This document shows positions 6,459 to 15,733 of a DNA stretch of 33,647 bases, in pieces. The notes beneath the pieces are model-generated. The model had not been told where the DNA came from and ran no database searches. It saw nothing but the letters and a program-made list of their open reading frames with translations. Each line of letters starts with the position of its first letter. Position 1 is the first letter of the stretch. Source of the DNA: a virus. Both the position numbers and the translations under genes were made by a program. The stretch spans positions 1 to 33,647 of IMG/VR virus record IMGVR_UViG_3300009509_000068; one strand, 5' to 3'.

Positions 6459-9400
6459 TATGCCATGCTCCTCCCAAGGTTCCTTGCCTTAAATCCAAGC
6501 TCTTGCCCAAGTTTTCTTGATACCTCTCTAACAATTCTATCAATATCATCATCACTTCTAACTGTGTTCCCGCTAACAGTTATGTTTACATTCGGCGGCG
6601 AATTCCCACCTCCTGCGCCAAATAGGTCTGGCAGTCTATCAAGCGGGATGATTGCCTCTGGAACATCCCCAACTATCGCAAGTTGTTCCTTGATCGCAAT
6701 GCCACCCTTTGCGAGTCTTGGTATACGCACTTCGCTAAGCAGCCCAATTTCGCCAAGACCTAATCCCTTAAGGACTTTGTTTACTGCACCAATAAGGTTA
6801 TTTATTCCATTTATGATGGTGTTGATCCCCTTTTCGAGAAAGTCGATCATGCCATTGATTGCAGCTTTGATTGCAGTCTCAACAGTCTCCTTTATGGTAT
6901 CAAATATCTCCTTAAAGTAATCTGCAATCTTGTCAAGACCCTCTTTGATCTTGTTCCACCAATCTGTTGCAATTTTCCCAAGCCATTCAACGCCCTTGTC
7001 TATAAGTCCTTTCAACCAAGGGACAAGTGTAGTTGTGATCCACGACCACAGCTTTGTAATGATCTCGCCAATCGCTTCTTTAAACTTTGCCCACCACTTT
7101 GGAAGGTTCTCTTTTAGGTATGTCGCAACCTTCTTCACCGTAGACACAATCCACGGTATCAACTTTGTGGTGATCCAGTTCCATAGTCCAGTTATAATTG
7201 TTCCAAGGACTTCTCTGAACTTTGCCCACCAGCCAGGCAGATTTTCCTTAAGGTATGCCACGACCTTTTGTACCGTTTCTACAACCCACGGGATCAGCTT
7301 GGTCGAAATCCATTCCCACAGCGCTGCAGCAATAGTCCCAACTGTTTCCCAAAACGCCTTGAACCAAATCGGCAGGTTTTCTTTTAGGTATGCCCACACC
7401 TTCCCGACGATCTCCACGACCCAAGGAATTAGAGTTTCTGTTATCCACGCCCACAACTTCTGCGCGGTTGTCACCAGCCAGTTCCTGAACGCCTCCCACC
7501 AGATAGGCAGGTTCGTTTGCAAGAATGACACGACCTTTGCAATAATTTCTATCACCCACGGCAAAAGAACAGTTGTGATCCACATCCACAACTTCTGTGC
7601 GGTTGTTGACAGCCAAGTCCTGAACGCCTCCCACCAAATAGGCAGGTTCGTTTGCAAGAACGTCCAGACTTGTGTAATCAAGTTCGAGACCCAAGGAATT
7701 AGGACTGTCGTGATCCAACTCCACAACTTCGCCGCCGTTTCAGACAACCAAGTCTTTATTGCTTCCCACCAGATTGGCACATTCGCTTGTAGGTATTCCC
7801 ATACCTTGCCAACCACGTCCTTTACCCAAGGAATCAACGTGCCCGTTATCCAAGGCCACAATTTCTTGCCGATGCCAATGAGCACTTTTGGAACCATTGT
7901 CATCATACTGCCAAGTAACTTCTTGAAGTTTTTTAGTACATCTGGCAATATTTTCTTTAGTGCCTCAAATGCACCCTTGATGCCTCCCTCCTTAAATCCC
8001 TTCTGTAGCGCCGCAATAATTGGATTTAGGAATTTGTAGAGTCTGTAGAACATATCTACAACAGGCCCAAGTATTTGCTTGAATGGGCCAAGAACTTTAG
8101 CCAATACAGAGAACCCTTTCTCTGCACCACCAGTCTTGAATGCCACGGATACAAATTCCGCAGCTTTTTTGATGTATGCAAGGAACTTCTTGAACATATC
8201 AATGACTGGCTGGAATGGCTTGAGTAGCTTTTTAAACCACTCCTTGATGCCGTTTACAATGTCTGGAATGATCGAGTTCCCAATCAGCTTGTTCCACAAG
8301 TTCTTGAAGAACCCAATTATCTTGTTGACAAAGTCGCTAATCTTCTTTACAACTCCTTGTAGGCCAAATAGATTAACAAGGCCGTCAACAAGGCTCCTGA
8401 CTATACCCATAACAGTGTCGAATATGCCAAGGAACACGCCACCGATAGCCTTTAGGAGTCCCTTTAGAACGCCCATAACAGCGTCCTTGATCTTTCCCCA
8501 GGCTTCTTTCAGTTTCTCTTTTCCGGCCTCAGTGTCACCAGTTATGAGTTTCCACAAGCCCTCAAAGAACAACACTATTCCGCTGAGTATGTCAAATATT
8601 GCTTTGACTAGCTCGATTATACCCTTTATGACTCCACCGAACACCTTGCCAAGTGCAGGGAGTATGATCTTTATTAGCCCGGCAACAATTTGAAGTGCCT
8701 TTGTAAATGCACCAGCAATAAACTTGGCAACTGGTTCAATCTTTTTGTATATATCCTCAAGGACGTCGCCAAACTTTTTGCCGCTGCCCTCACCAATGCC
8801 AAGCGCGGACTTTATATTTTCCATAAAGCCCTTAACGGCACCTGTTATATTATCCCAAATTTGTACAAAAGCGTCACGGAATTTGTCCCAATTGCGCTTT
8901 ATATAGACGCCAGCCGCGACGATGACGCCGACAACTGCAAGAACGACTGCAATGATACCCGATGCCGCTGCAACAAATGTCGCTATAGAACCAGCGGCAC
9001 CTGCTATTGTAGAACCTATACCAGCAATTGCAGGGCCAATTGTGCTAAGCCCACCTGAGAAGATGCTAAAGAATCCCTTGATTGACCCAAGAACTTTCCC
9101 TCCAAACATCTTTGCGGCTTCGCCAGGAAAATCTTTTACCCAGCTAAGTCCAAGCTTCCAGAATGACAACTTTGACTTTATTGCCCCGCCGATTGTTCCA
9201 AGCGCGGATGGGATTTTCTTCATCCCGTCCTTGAAATACATGGCCCTGAGCGCAAGAGTCTGCATAGCACTCCCGGCCTTCTTCCCTGCCTTGGGCCACA
9301 CTGTCGTTGACCAAGTCGCAAGGCTAGATAGCGGACCACCGACTTTTGTCAACCCCCTAAAAGCATCTCCGAATTTGCCTATCACAGAAGGAGCAACTAG

Positions 9401-12400
9401 CCAGCCAGCAAGCTTTAATAGTGGATTCCTTAGTAAGAACAATGACGCAGCGAATGTTCCCAAAATCGGCGCATATTTTTGGAAGGCACTCCCCATCTCG
9501 GTTGTGCCGTCCGTTATTCCAGATTCCCCAATCGCATCACCAACTCCACCGAATATAGACTTTATTCTGTCCTTGAATGACTCTATACCAGTCTTTATGT
9601 TTTCGAATGTTTGGCTAACTGTATCCCAAACGTCCTTTATTTTCTTGCCCCATCCATAAAACTTTGTTGCGCTCTCGTCAAGCGCACCGGCCATTGCAGC
9701 GAGTTCTTCTTGAGGTATCGCACCTAGAAGCCCCTCAGATATATCTCCAAATAGGCTCATGTCAATTTCGGTCGGAATAAGGTCTTCGCCAGAGAATCCC
9801 TGTACAAACGCTTCCCAAAGTGCCTTGCCCTTCTCAAGTGTGTTTGTTACAGTACCACCAAGGTCGGCGATCTTTCCAACAAATCCAGCGATGTCCTCTG
9901 CCCCGCTTGCGTAGTCGGACGTGTCAACTGGCGGAATTAGTGTATCTGGCACCGACATATTCAACGAGTCTTCTAGCTCGCGTATTCTGTCGATGTTGTC
10001 ACTTAGCATTTGCTCTTCGGCCTCAGACAGCTTTAGCCACTCGTCCTCTGGCTTAGTCTTGTTCAAGTCCTCATACATGAGCTTCTTTTCCATGAGGGCT
10101 TTCACAAGCCTCTTGCGCAGGCTAAGCTCTTCACGAAGCAATGGCGTCGTGTCCATGCCACGAGACTCATACAGTTCTTGCAGTCGCTTGTTGACCTCAA
10201 GTTGTCTTAGCAAGTCTGCTATTAAATCTGCAATCTTGTCGGCAAGCGACTTTATGCTACTCCCAACTCCCTCAATGGTTTTCTTTAGCTTCTTAAGCGC
10301 CTCAAGATAATTTAGAAGAGCGTCGTCCTGGTCTTGAAGCGCTCCAATGTACTCCTGCTGCCATTCAACTTGAGTCTTTAGGCTGTCAACATTCTCTTGC
10401 GCTACTTGTTCCTCTGTCTCTGCATTCGACAGCGCAAGGTCTCGCCTCTTTTTTGCCGCCCTGATAGCAGCAAGCTTCTCTGCTTCTGTTAGGTCTGTGC
10501 GCGCAGCAATTGCACGAGCCTCTGCCTGGTATGACTCTTCAATATCAGACTTCTTCTGCTTTATCTTCTCAAGCTCTTTTAATGCCTGATTGTATTGAAG
10601 CTGGAGTCTTAGCAGTTGTACGATCTCGTCACCTGCTTCGCCAAGCATATCTTCTATCTTGCCAAGTATATCTTCGGCAATGACTCCCGTCTTGTTGAAC
10701 ACATCAATCAATTCGGAAACAAGAGTCCTGGCATCTGCAAGTGCTGCCCCAATATTGACTTCGTCCATTTGGCCTATTGCCGCCATATTCTCAAGGACGC
10801 TGGCTATAATCTGTGAGACCTTTTTTAGTATCCCGAAGTCTGCATTTAGGAACCCTTGTAGGTAGGTGTCTATAAGCCTTGAGCCCCATTCATTAATGGA
10901 GCTAAGTGGGCCTGCCTCTGGAGGAGAGTGGCCCTCAAGGAACATAGAAATAATGCCACCAACAAACTCTAGGGCGCGAACCAGTGTGCTCGCGGCTGCT
11001 GAAACAATGCCCTCAGCTATATTGGCAATTAGATTGTCTCCCCAGTCAAACGCCCCTTCTGCTATTTCGTGCAGCTTGTCAGTTATAACATCAAATCCGT
11101 CTCCAGACTTGAGCAGTGCTATAACAAGACCTCCGCCAAGTATCGCGGCAAGACCACCAAGGAGTGTTGATATAAGCGACAGCCCACCACCGAACGTCGC
11201 GAATGTTGCAATGAGTCCGACAAGACCCCCAATAAGGTTAACAGCACCATTCACAATCATGGACAGGCCGAATCCGATAGAACCCAATAGCGCGAGCAGT
11301 GGCAGCCCAACCACTAGGAATGCCGCTGCCCCAACTGCCATCATTTTTTGTTCTACTGTCAACTTCCTGACCCAGTCTGTTAATTCTTGCACTGCGGGAA
11401 TCAATGCGCTAATTATCTCCTGCGCGACTGGCAACAGGTCTTCTGCAAAAACATACCCGACTTCAAGTACTGCGTTCTTCAAAATGTCGAACTGTGTCGC
11501 AGTCGCGGTCAGGGCACGTTCGAACTCGACCTGGAGTGATGTTCCGTCCTCAAACGCCTGGTTTGAAATTGCCATCATTTGTTGCAGTTCTGGATACGCC
11601 GCAGCAAACCGCTTAACTGCATTAGCGCCAGTAGTTCCAAAAATGTCCATAGCAACCTGAGTTGCCATTGTGGCGTCTTCAATCTGTCCTATCGCATAAA
11701 CCATCTCCATGAAAGTTGGCAGCGCTTCTTCATTTAGCTTGTTAGCCATTTCTTCTGTGCTAATACCAAGTAGCTCTGCGGCCTTTTTGTAGTTAATGGT
11801 CATCTGTTCAAGGGCAACGCGGACCCTTGTACCACCACGAGACATACTCTCCGACATCTGCGTGATCGAAGTTGCAAGTCCTGCAACGTCAGCGGCAGAC
11901 AGGCCAAGCGTTGATGCCGCAGGTGCTATTCTAAGCATTGCGCCAACAACTTCGTCTTCTGAGACGGACGAAGATTGACCTAGCTCGTTAATTGCCGATC
12001 CTAGATTTTCGATTGTAGTTGTGTCTATCTCGTCAAAGAGCGTTATGAATCTCGAAAATGCAGTTGCTGCTTCGTTAGCATTTAGCGTAGTAGAGACTTG
12101 CATCATGTCCATAACGCGGACAAATTGTAGAATCTCTTCTCTCGCTGCGGCAACATTCCCGGCAAGCATATTGCCAAGTCCAACACCAGCGCGACCAGCT
12201 TCGCCTGCAAGATCAGCAAGGTCTTTTGCCGTTGTCGGCGTTGTCATTGCCATCTTGCGAAGTTCTTCTCCAAGTATGGCAACTTGGTCTTTTGCCATGC
12301 CAGTCGTCTTTTCGACTTCGACTAGCTTCTTTTCAAATGAGGTAGCTTCCTCTGCAACCTTTTTCAGTGCACCTGCAACAGGAAGCCCGATCATTGCAGA

Positions 12401-12586
12401 CATTGTGAACCCAAGGTTCTGAACGCCCTGGGCCATCTGGCGAATACCAGTAACGGCCTGCGACGACATTGCTACCACAGACCGTATACTCGCCCCAAAT
12501 GACTTCATGGAACTTCCAAGGCTTGCAAACTCGCGCTTGGCTTGAGACGTATTAGCTTTGACTTCAATAATTACAGGAGTCGCCAC
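6458..12586 (-). CDS. Tail tape measure protein, TP901-type N terminus
   Basis: A 2042-residue protein, the largest in the window. It sets tail length and is ejected with the DNA. Residues about 80-340 match the TP901-family core (GEELRKMAMTTPTTAKDLAD). Residues about 415-492 form a long hydrophobic block that could cross the host membrane. A HSPPEAGPLSS motif and a charged coiled coil (RDLALSNAETEEQVAQEN) follow. More hydrophobic stretches lie near the middle. Residues 1575-1889 are seven tandem 45-residue Trp-rich repeats. The C terminus has the usual ending (RIPRLAKGGIAIKEQ then EAIIPLDRLP). At about 1.5 angstrom per residue the tail would be near 300 nm. It starts at GTG inside TAGTG, overlapping the HNH gene. 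Confidence 0.96.
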   Translation of the reverse strand: MATPVIIEVKANTSQAKREFASLGSSMKSFGASIRSVVAMSSQAVTGIRQMAQGVQNLGFTMSAMIGLPVAGALKKVAEEATSFEKKLVEVEKTTGMAKDQVAILGEELRKMAMTTPTTAKDLADLAGEAGRAGVGLGNMLAGNVAAAREEILQFVRVMDMMQVSTTLNANEAATAFSRFITLFDEIDTTTIENLGSAINELGQSSSVSEDEVVGAMLRIAPAASTLGLSAADVAGLATSITQMSESMSRGGTRVRVALEQMTINYKKAAELLGISTEEMANKLNEEALPTFMEMVYAIGQIEDATMATQVAMDIFGTTGANAVKRFAAAYPELQQMMAISNQAFEDGTSLQVEFERALTATATQFDILKNAVLEVGYVFAEDLLPVAQEIISALIPAVQELTDWVRKLTVEQKMMAVGAAAFLVVGLPLLALLGSIGFGLSMIVNGAVNLIGGLVGLIATFATFGGGLSLISTLLGGLAAILGGGLVIALLKSGDGFDVITDKLHEIAEGAFDWGDNLIANIAEGIVSAAASTLVRALEFVGGIISMFLEGHSPPEAGPLSSINEWGSRLIDTYLQGFLNADFGILKKVSQIIASVLENMAAIGQMDEVNIGAALADARTLVSELIDVFNKTGVIAEDILGKIEDMLGEAGDEIVQLLRLQLQYNQALKELEKIKQKKSDIEESYQAEARAIAARTDLTEAEKLAAIRAAKKRRDLALSNAETEEQVAQENVDSLKTQVEWQQEYIGALQDQDDALLNYLEALKKLKKTIEGVGSSIKSLADKIADLIADLLRQLEVNKRLQELYESRGMDTTPLLREELSLRKRLVKALMEKKLMYEDLNKTKPEDEWLKLSEAEEQMLSDNIDRIRELEDSLNMSVPDTLIPPVDTSDYASGAEDIAGFVGKIADLGGTVTNTLEKGKALWEAFVQGFSGEDLIPTEIDMSLFGDISEGLLGAIPQEELAAMAGALDESATKFYGWGKKIKDVWDTVSQTFENIKTGIESFKDRIKSIFGGVGDAIGESGITDGTTEMGSAFQKYAPILGTFAASLFLLRNPLLKLAGWLVAPSVIGKFGDAFRGLTKVGGPLSSLATWSTTVWPKAGKKAGSAMQTLALRAMYFKDGMKKIPSALGTIGGAIKSKLSFWKLGLSWVKDFPGEAAKMFGGKVLGSIKGFFSIFSGGLSTIGPAIAGIGSTIAGAAGSIATFVAAASGIIAVVLAVVGVIVAAGVYIKRNWDKFRDAFVQIWDNITGAVKGFMENIKSALGIGEGSGKKFGDVLEDIYKKIEPVAKFIAGAFTKALQIVAGLIKIILPALGKVFGGVIKGIIELVKAIFDILSGIVLFFEGLWKLITGDTEAGKEKLKEAWGKIKDAVMGVLKGLLKAIGGVFLGIFDTVMGIVRSLVDGLVNLFGLQGVVKKISDFVNKIIGFFKNLWNKLIGNSIIPDIVNGIKEWFKKLLKPFQPVIDMFKKFLAYIKKAAEFVSVAFKTGGAEKGFSVLAKVLGPFKQILGPVVDMFYRLYKFLNPIIAALQKGFKEGGIKGAFEALKKILPDVLKNFKKLLGSMMTMVPKVLIGIGKKLWPWITGTLIPWVKDVVGKVWEYLQANVPIWWEAIKTWLSETAAKLWSWITTVLIPWVSNLITQVWTFLQTNLPIWWEAFRTWLSTTAQKLWMWITTVLLPWVIEIIAKVVSFLQTNLPIWWEAFRNWLVTTAQKLWAWITETLIPWVVEIVGKVWAYLKENLPIWFKAFWETVGTIAAALWEWISTKLIPWVVETVQKVVAYLKENLPGWWAKFREVLGTIITGLWNWITTKLIPWIVSTVKKVATYLKENLPKWWAKFKEAIGEIITKLWSWITTTLVPWLKGLIDKGVEWLGKIATDWWNKIKEGLDKIADYFKEIFDTIKETVETAIKAAINGMIDFLEKGINTIINGINNLIGAVNKVLKGLGLGEIGLLSEVRIPRLAKGGIAIKEQLAIVGDVPEAIIPLDRLPDLFGAGGGNSPPNVNITVSGNTVRSDDDIDRIVREVSRKLGQELGFKARNLGRSMA
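6920..7864 (-). repeat. Seven tandem 135-bp repeats inside the tape measure gene
   Basis: Seven in-phase units of 45 codons fill 945 bases. Each begins KLWxWITxxLIPWV and continues with about eight residues, then V-x-x-[FY]-L-[KQ]-x-N-[LV]-P-x-W. Trp positions are kept while linker residues vary, and the last unit is the most divergent. The period fits two helices per unit with Trp at fixed points. Long open frames on other strands across this stretch are products of the periodicity. Confidence 0.9.
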
Positions 12587-13377
12587 TATTCGCTACATTC
12601 CCCCATGAACTCTGCCAACTCGATTTCTGTCACACCAAACGCGCCGTAGCTCGCGTGAAATTCCATGTGGCATCTATCGCACAGAGTTATTCCGTTCTCA
12701 ACATCAACCCGTAACGACTTATTCTCAGTGTATGGTCTTATGTGGTGAGCGTGTAGTGGCCCATCAGAACCACAACACCTGCACATATAACCATCACGTT
12801 CCAAAACTTCCTCTCGCCACGCCTGGTGCGCAGCCTCACTATGTCGACTATATCTATCTTCGTCGGACTTTGTCGCATCCCACATTGGGTTCTTTTCGCC
12901 AGTCATTCCGCTCATGCGCTCGCTAGAAATCTCCCGCTGCAAGCAGCCACAAGACTGCGTTGCGCCAGAGGACAGGGCAGAAGCCTCAACCTCTGTTTCA
13001 TTCCCGCACTCACACAGGCAGTTATAGTAATACTGCCCACGATTCCCGCGCCTGTCAGAAAGCCCTTGGACATATAGCCTCCCAAAGGTCTTATCAGTCA
13101 AGTCCTCAAAGTTCGCAACTTTAGACCCACACTTTTGACAATAAGTATTGTCCTTCCCAGCTATTGACTGCCAAGCAACTTTCCTAGTTAGCTTGCACTC
13201 TGGACACTGAACAAGAACCTTGATTTTTGACTGCTCAGGAAGATCGCTGACATCAACACGAAAAGTGTCACCCATAGCAGTATACTTGTACCCGCGTTCA
13301 ACATAGTGTCCTTTAGTTCTTGTAGACCACTTAACCTCAACGCGGTCATTCAGAACTACAAACTTGTCGCCCGTCAT
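12586..13377 (-). CDS. HNH endonuclease with zinc fingers and a NUMOD3-like motif
   Basis: About 263 residues. From the N terminus there is a zinc knuckle (CPEC to CQKCG), a second cysteine set (CLCECG to SCGCLQRE) seen in many phage HNH proteins, a NUMOD3-like motif (GMTGEKNPMW), and a C-terminal HNH domain: RDGYMCRCCG, then HAHHIRPY, then GITLCDRCHMEFH. The HNH fold uses the His-Asn-His set with one metal to cut DNA. I start it at the ATG at 13377, which forms an ATGA overlap with the preceding gene. A GTG at 13395 would add six residues. It separates the chaperone genes from the tape measure, where most siphoviruses have nothing, so it is probably a free-standing homing endonuclease. Confidence 0.9.
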   Translation of the reverse strand: MTGDKFVVLNDRVEVKWSTRTKGHYVERGYKYTAMGDTFRVDVSDLPEQSKIKVLVQCPECKLTRKVAWQSIAGKDNTYCQKCGSKVANFEDLTDKTFGRLYVQGLSDRRGNRGQYYYNCLCECGNETEVEASALSSGATQSCGCLQREISSERMSGMTGEKNPMWDATKSDEDRYSRHSEAAHQAWREEVLERDGYMCRCCGSDGPLHAHHIRPYTENKSLRVDVENGITLCDRCHMEFHASYGAFGVTEIELAEFMGECSE

Positions 13378-13757
13378 TTTACCTTCTTCCACCACTCTGG
13401 ATCGCTAAAGTCAATCACGTTCCCCGACTCGTCATAAGCAACGCTTTTTGGAGGCTCTGCAAGGCGCTTCTTGATTGCAGCTATTCTCTTTTGCTCTATC
13501 CACGGCGCGAACGTCTTTTCCAAAGTCTTGCGTAGCTCTTTAGAGTACGTCCTTAGCGACTTTGCGAATTTCTTGTCCTGTGGAGTCCTAGCTAGAGGCA
13601 TAACTGCAGTCATGGTTTGCCAGTACAAATTTTTATCCTCCATAATGAATCTGTAAGATTCTAAGGCCCACTCTTCGCCATACTCTTCTATATGAGCAAG
13701 AATCTGCTCGTCAGTGAACCCGTAAGCCTGCCTAATCTGATGCTTGACCCTCTTCAT
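13374..13757 (-). CDS. Second tail assembly chaperone (gpT-like)
   Basis: A 127-residue helical, basic protein just upstream of the tape measure region and overlapping the previous gene by 26 bases in another frame. In lambda-like phages the second chaperone reading frame is made as a frameshift extension of the first and binds the tape measure and tube protein. Here it could be made from its own ATG (GGAG three bases before, a short spacing) or by a +1 shift from the previous gene at TTT-TTT-C. Residues such as DEQILAHIEEYGEEWALESY are typical of chaperone helices. Role is inferred from place, size and overlap. Confidence 0.75.
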   Translation of the reverse strand: MKRVKHQIRQAYGFTDEQILAHIEEYGEEWALESYRFIMEDKNLYWQTMTAVMPLARTPQDKKFAKSLRTYSKELRKTLEKTFAPWIEQKRIAAIKKRLAEPPKSVAYDESGNVIDFSDPEWWKKVK

Positions 13758-14184
13758 CGTCTCCGTCGGAGCGTGTTGCCAGAAAAAACCTCTGGTACAA
13801 ACTCGCGAACGCAGACTTTACTCCAGGTCGATAGTCGAACGATCTCAGCAATGCTTCGATAAACCAACCAGGGTCAAAGTATTCTTCAACAAAAGCCTTG
13901 TCCCTGTTGATTATAATTCCAGATAGCTCGACAAGTGCTTCAGGTGTAAAGCCCAACTCCATAAAGTTAGACATCAAGTTAATTGCAACACTATAGTCGT
14001 CCGTCTGTTCAAGCTGCCCTGATTCAAGCGCACCCATAAGTGCAGGAAGCGCATTGCGCCCAAGCCATGAAGTCAATTGACCAAATTGCTTTGCGTACTC
14101 AACTCCCTTTGTCTCAAGGTTTACCTCTTGATCTTCAATGTACAAAATAAGAGGTCGTTCTTCGTCCCACTTGTAATTCGCCAT
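13732..14184 (-). CDS. First tail assembly chaperone (gpG-like)
   Basis: A 150-residue, mostly helical, acidic protein between the tail tube gene and the tape measure. It has the length and position of siphovirus gpG-type chaperones. Its C terminus (RSDGDDEEGQASD) is acidic. The +1 frame is open from before a TTT-TTT-C run at 13788-13782 into the next gene. A shift there would join residue F near the end of this protein to WQHAPTET and then to the next protein. It follows the tail tube gene after a hairpin that may lower expression relative to the tube. Confidence 0.8.
   Translation of the reverse strand: MANYKWDEERPLILYIEDQEVNLETKGVEYAKQFGQLTSWLGRNALPALMGALESGQLEQTDDYSVAINLMSNFMELGFTPEALVELSGIIINRDKAFVEEYFDPGWFIEALLRSFDYRPGVKSAFASLYQRFFLATRSDGDDEEGQASD
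13782..13788 (-). other. Candidate +1 programmed frameshift site
   Basis: In the frame of the first chaperone the codons are AGG TTT TTT CTG. A tRNA-Phe on the second TTT could move one base forward to TTC and keep pairing, entering the frame of the second chaperone gene. The +1 frame has no stop between here and its ATG at 13757. The -1 frame meets a TGA at the overlap. No lambda-type X-XXY-YYZ heptamer is present. The shift is inferred, not shown. Confidence 0.4.
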
Positions 14185-14219
14185 GTTACTGTATCCCTTT
14201 CCTAAAAGTTTGTGTATAT

Positions 14220-14248
14220 GGGCGGGAAGGCTATATACCTCCCCGCCC
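14220..14248 (-). terminator. Strong hairpin after the tail tube gene
   Basis: GGGCGGGAAGG (14220-14230) and CCTCCCCGCCC (14238-14248) pair over 11 bp around a 7-base loop. On the minus strand the next T run comes only about 10 bases later, so it is not a clean terminator. It could be an attenuator or a 3' stabiliser of the abundant tube mRNA. Confidence 0.6.
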
Positions 14249-14258
14249 GGTTGTATTG

Positions 14259-14657
14259 CTAGTTATTCACCCATTTCAGAGTGCCGTCACCCTCAGCTTC
14301 ACCGCTTAGGCTTGAGAAGTCCTCTGAGTTAATGCCGTGTTCAACATTCGCGATATAGGCATATCCGTACCAGTAATTCGTCATATTCGCACGAGTCGGG
14401 TACACAATAAGCATTCCGCGAGTGTTTTCGATTGCGGCAGTCACGAGTGCGTCGTCTGAATCGTCATAAAAACCTTCAAGCGACGCAGTCCAACTCTTCC
14501 ACGTAGGAGACTTGTCAGCAAACGCCTCAGCAGCGGAGGCTTTGAATGGACGCGCTTCGGCAATATCGGTGTCCCAACTAATAGTTGCGTCTGACCGTTC
14601 TGCCAAAACATTGCCATCAAAATAGACGAGAGCGTCAATACATACTACCTTTGCCAT
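14259..14657 (-). CDS. Major tail tube protein
   Basis: A 132-residue protein of the short phage tail tube type: it starts MAKVVCIDALVYFDGNV, has an ATISWDTDIAEARPF segment, a central TPxWKSW-like stretch and ends with an EDFSSLSGEAEGDGTL motif that is common near the end of tube proteins. Tube subunits stack as hexameric rings around the tape measure. The gene starts in a TAATG overlap with the glycosyltransferase gene before it and is followed by a strong hairpin and then the chaperone pair, the normal order for siphovirus tails. Confidence 0.88.
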   Translation of the reverse strand: MAKVVCIDALVYFDGNVLAERSDATISWDTDIAEARPFKASAAEAFADKSPTWKSWTASLEGFYDDSDDALVTAAIENTRGMLIVYPTRANMTNYWYGYAYIANVEHGINSEDFSSLSGEAEGDGTLKWVNN

Positions 14658-15733
14658 TATAACACCCTCCGGTTATCGTTTATATATTTCAAAATCTTTG
14701 CGGCCCTGGACATATATGTATGTCCAGAAACGGCTCGCCTGCCAGAAGCAACAATTTTGTCCCTCTGGCGCGGATGGCTAAGATAGAACTTGATCTTGTC
14801 GCCAAGCTCTTCTGCGCCATCAAAAACAACAATGTCCTTCCCGTCCTCAAAAAGCTCTAGGAGCTCTGGCCGTGAATCGGTAAGAAGGAACCCGCCGCTC
14901 CCTAGAATCTCATAGCAACGCGGCGACACGCTATAAGCTATTCCTGGCTCAATGTGCAACACATTTTCACCAGGCCATTTGGCCGTCCTGTAAATGTTCA
15001 AACTAATTCTTGAATTTGTATAAAACAACGGAACTTCTTCTTCGTTATCTAGGAACTCAGGACTATAATACTTGTCCAGTCCGTCCCCTAAGTCGCCCCA
15101 GTTGCCACCAAAAAGTCTCAAGTCTATGTCTGTCCAGTCTATAGACGTTAGCAGATTTATCCTTTCAGGGAACCCAGTCCCGACCATAAATACATCTGCC
15201 ATGTGATCAACGGACATAGGCTGTGGCTTATGAACCGTTGGTTCATAAGCATGTCTTATATACAACGAGTTCTCATTCACATCTGCAAATTTTTGCAAGC
15301 TGGAAAAGTCCATAGTCGCTGCATAGTCGACACGTTCCAGAATTGGGTACTGTGTTTCGTCAATATATGGCGATTCTGTAAACAGACACATCGTCGCAAA
15401 CTTCTTTTCAAGCCCACTCCTAAATGTGTCTAGCCAGTCCCAAACTCCTGGAGGTAACGCAAGGCCAGACACAACAAAGATCAATTCTGGCTGCTTGCGA
15501 GCCACCCTTGCGATCAAGTCTTCAGCGGCGAGCAACATCGCTCTCTTTTGAAGGCCCAAGTCCTCTGCATCTCCATCCTCTATATACGAGAGTGCAGTTG
15601 CATGATACGCATAGTGGTCGTGATAATTAAACGCCGCGACCTCATGCCCTAAGTCTGAAAACGCCTTAGTGTAATACTTAAACGTGTCAAACGTAGAGAA
15701 CCTTGGCCCCGGTGCTACTGTTAAAATCCTCAT
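14657..15733 (-). CDS. CgeB-like glycosyltransferase
   Basis: A 358-residue GT-B-type enzyme. The N-terminal half begins as a Rossmann fold (MRILTVAPGPRFSTFD). The C-terminal half matches the Glyco_trans_1_2 domain of CgeB and related transferases: SPRCYEILGSGGFLLTDSR, then LFEDGKDIVVF and a LSHPRQRDKIVASGRRAV helix. Such enzymes move a sugar from a nucleotide donor to a protein or glycan acceptor. Its position inside the tail operon, directly before and overlapping the tube gene, suggests that the acceptor is a virion protein or a host surface glycan, but the sugar is unknown. The ATG has AGGGG four bases upstream. Confidence 0.88.
   Translation of the reverse strand: MRILTVAPGPRFSTFDTFKYYTKAFSDLGHEVAAFNYHDHYAYHATALSYIEDGDAEDLGLQKRAMLLAAEDLIARVARKQPELIFVVSGLALPPGVWDWLDTFRSGLEKKFATMCLFTESPYIDETQYPILERVDYAATMDFSSLQKFADVNENSLYIRHAYEPTVHKPQPMSVDHMADVFMVGTGFPERINLLTSIDWTDIDLRLFGGNWGDLGDGLDKYYSPEFLDNEEEVPLFYTNSRISLNIYRTAKWPGENVLHIEPGIAYSVSPRCYEILGSGGFLLTDSRPELLELFEDGKDIVVFDGAEELGDKIKFYLSHPRQRDKIVASGRRAVSGHTYMSRAAKILKYINDNRRVL

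Noticed and set aside
7248-7724. A 158-codon minus-strand frame in the tape measure repeat region
   Set aside because: It is an out-of-frame reading of the 135-bp repeats.
6930-8039. A 369-codon plus-strand frame opposite the tape measure repeats
   Set aside because: It mirrors the repeated codons of the tape measure, has no ribosome site and opposes a certain gene.
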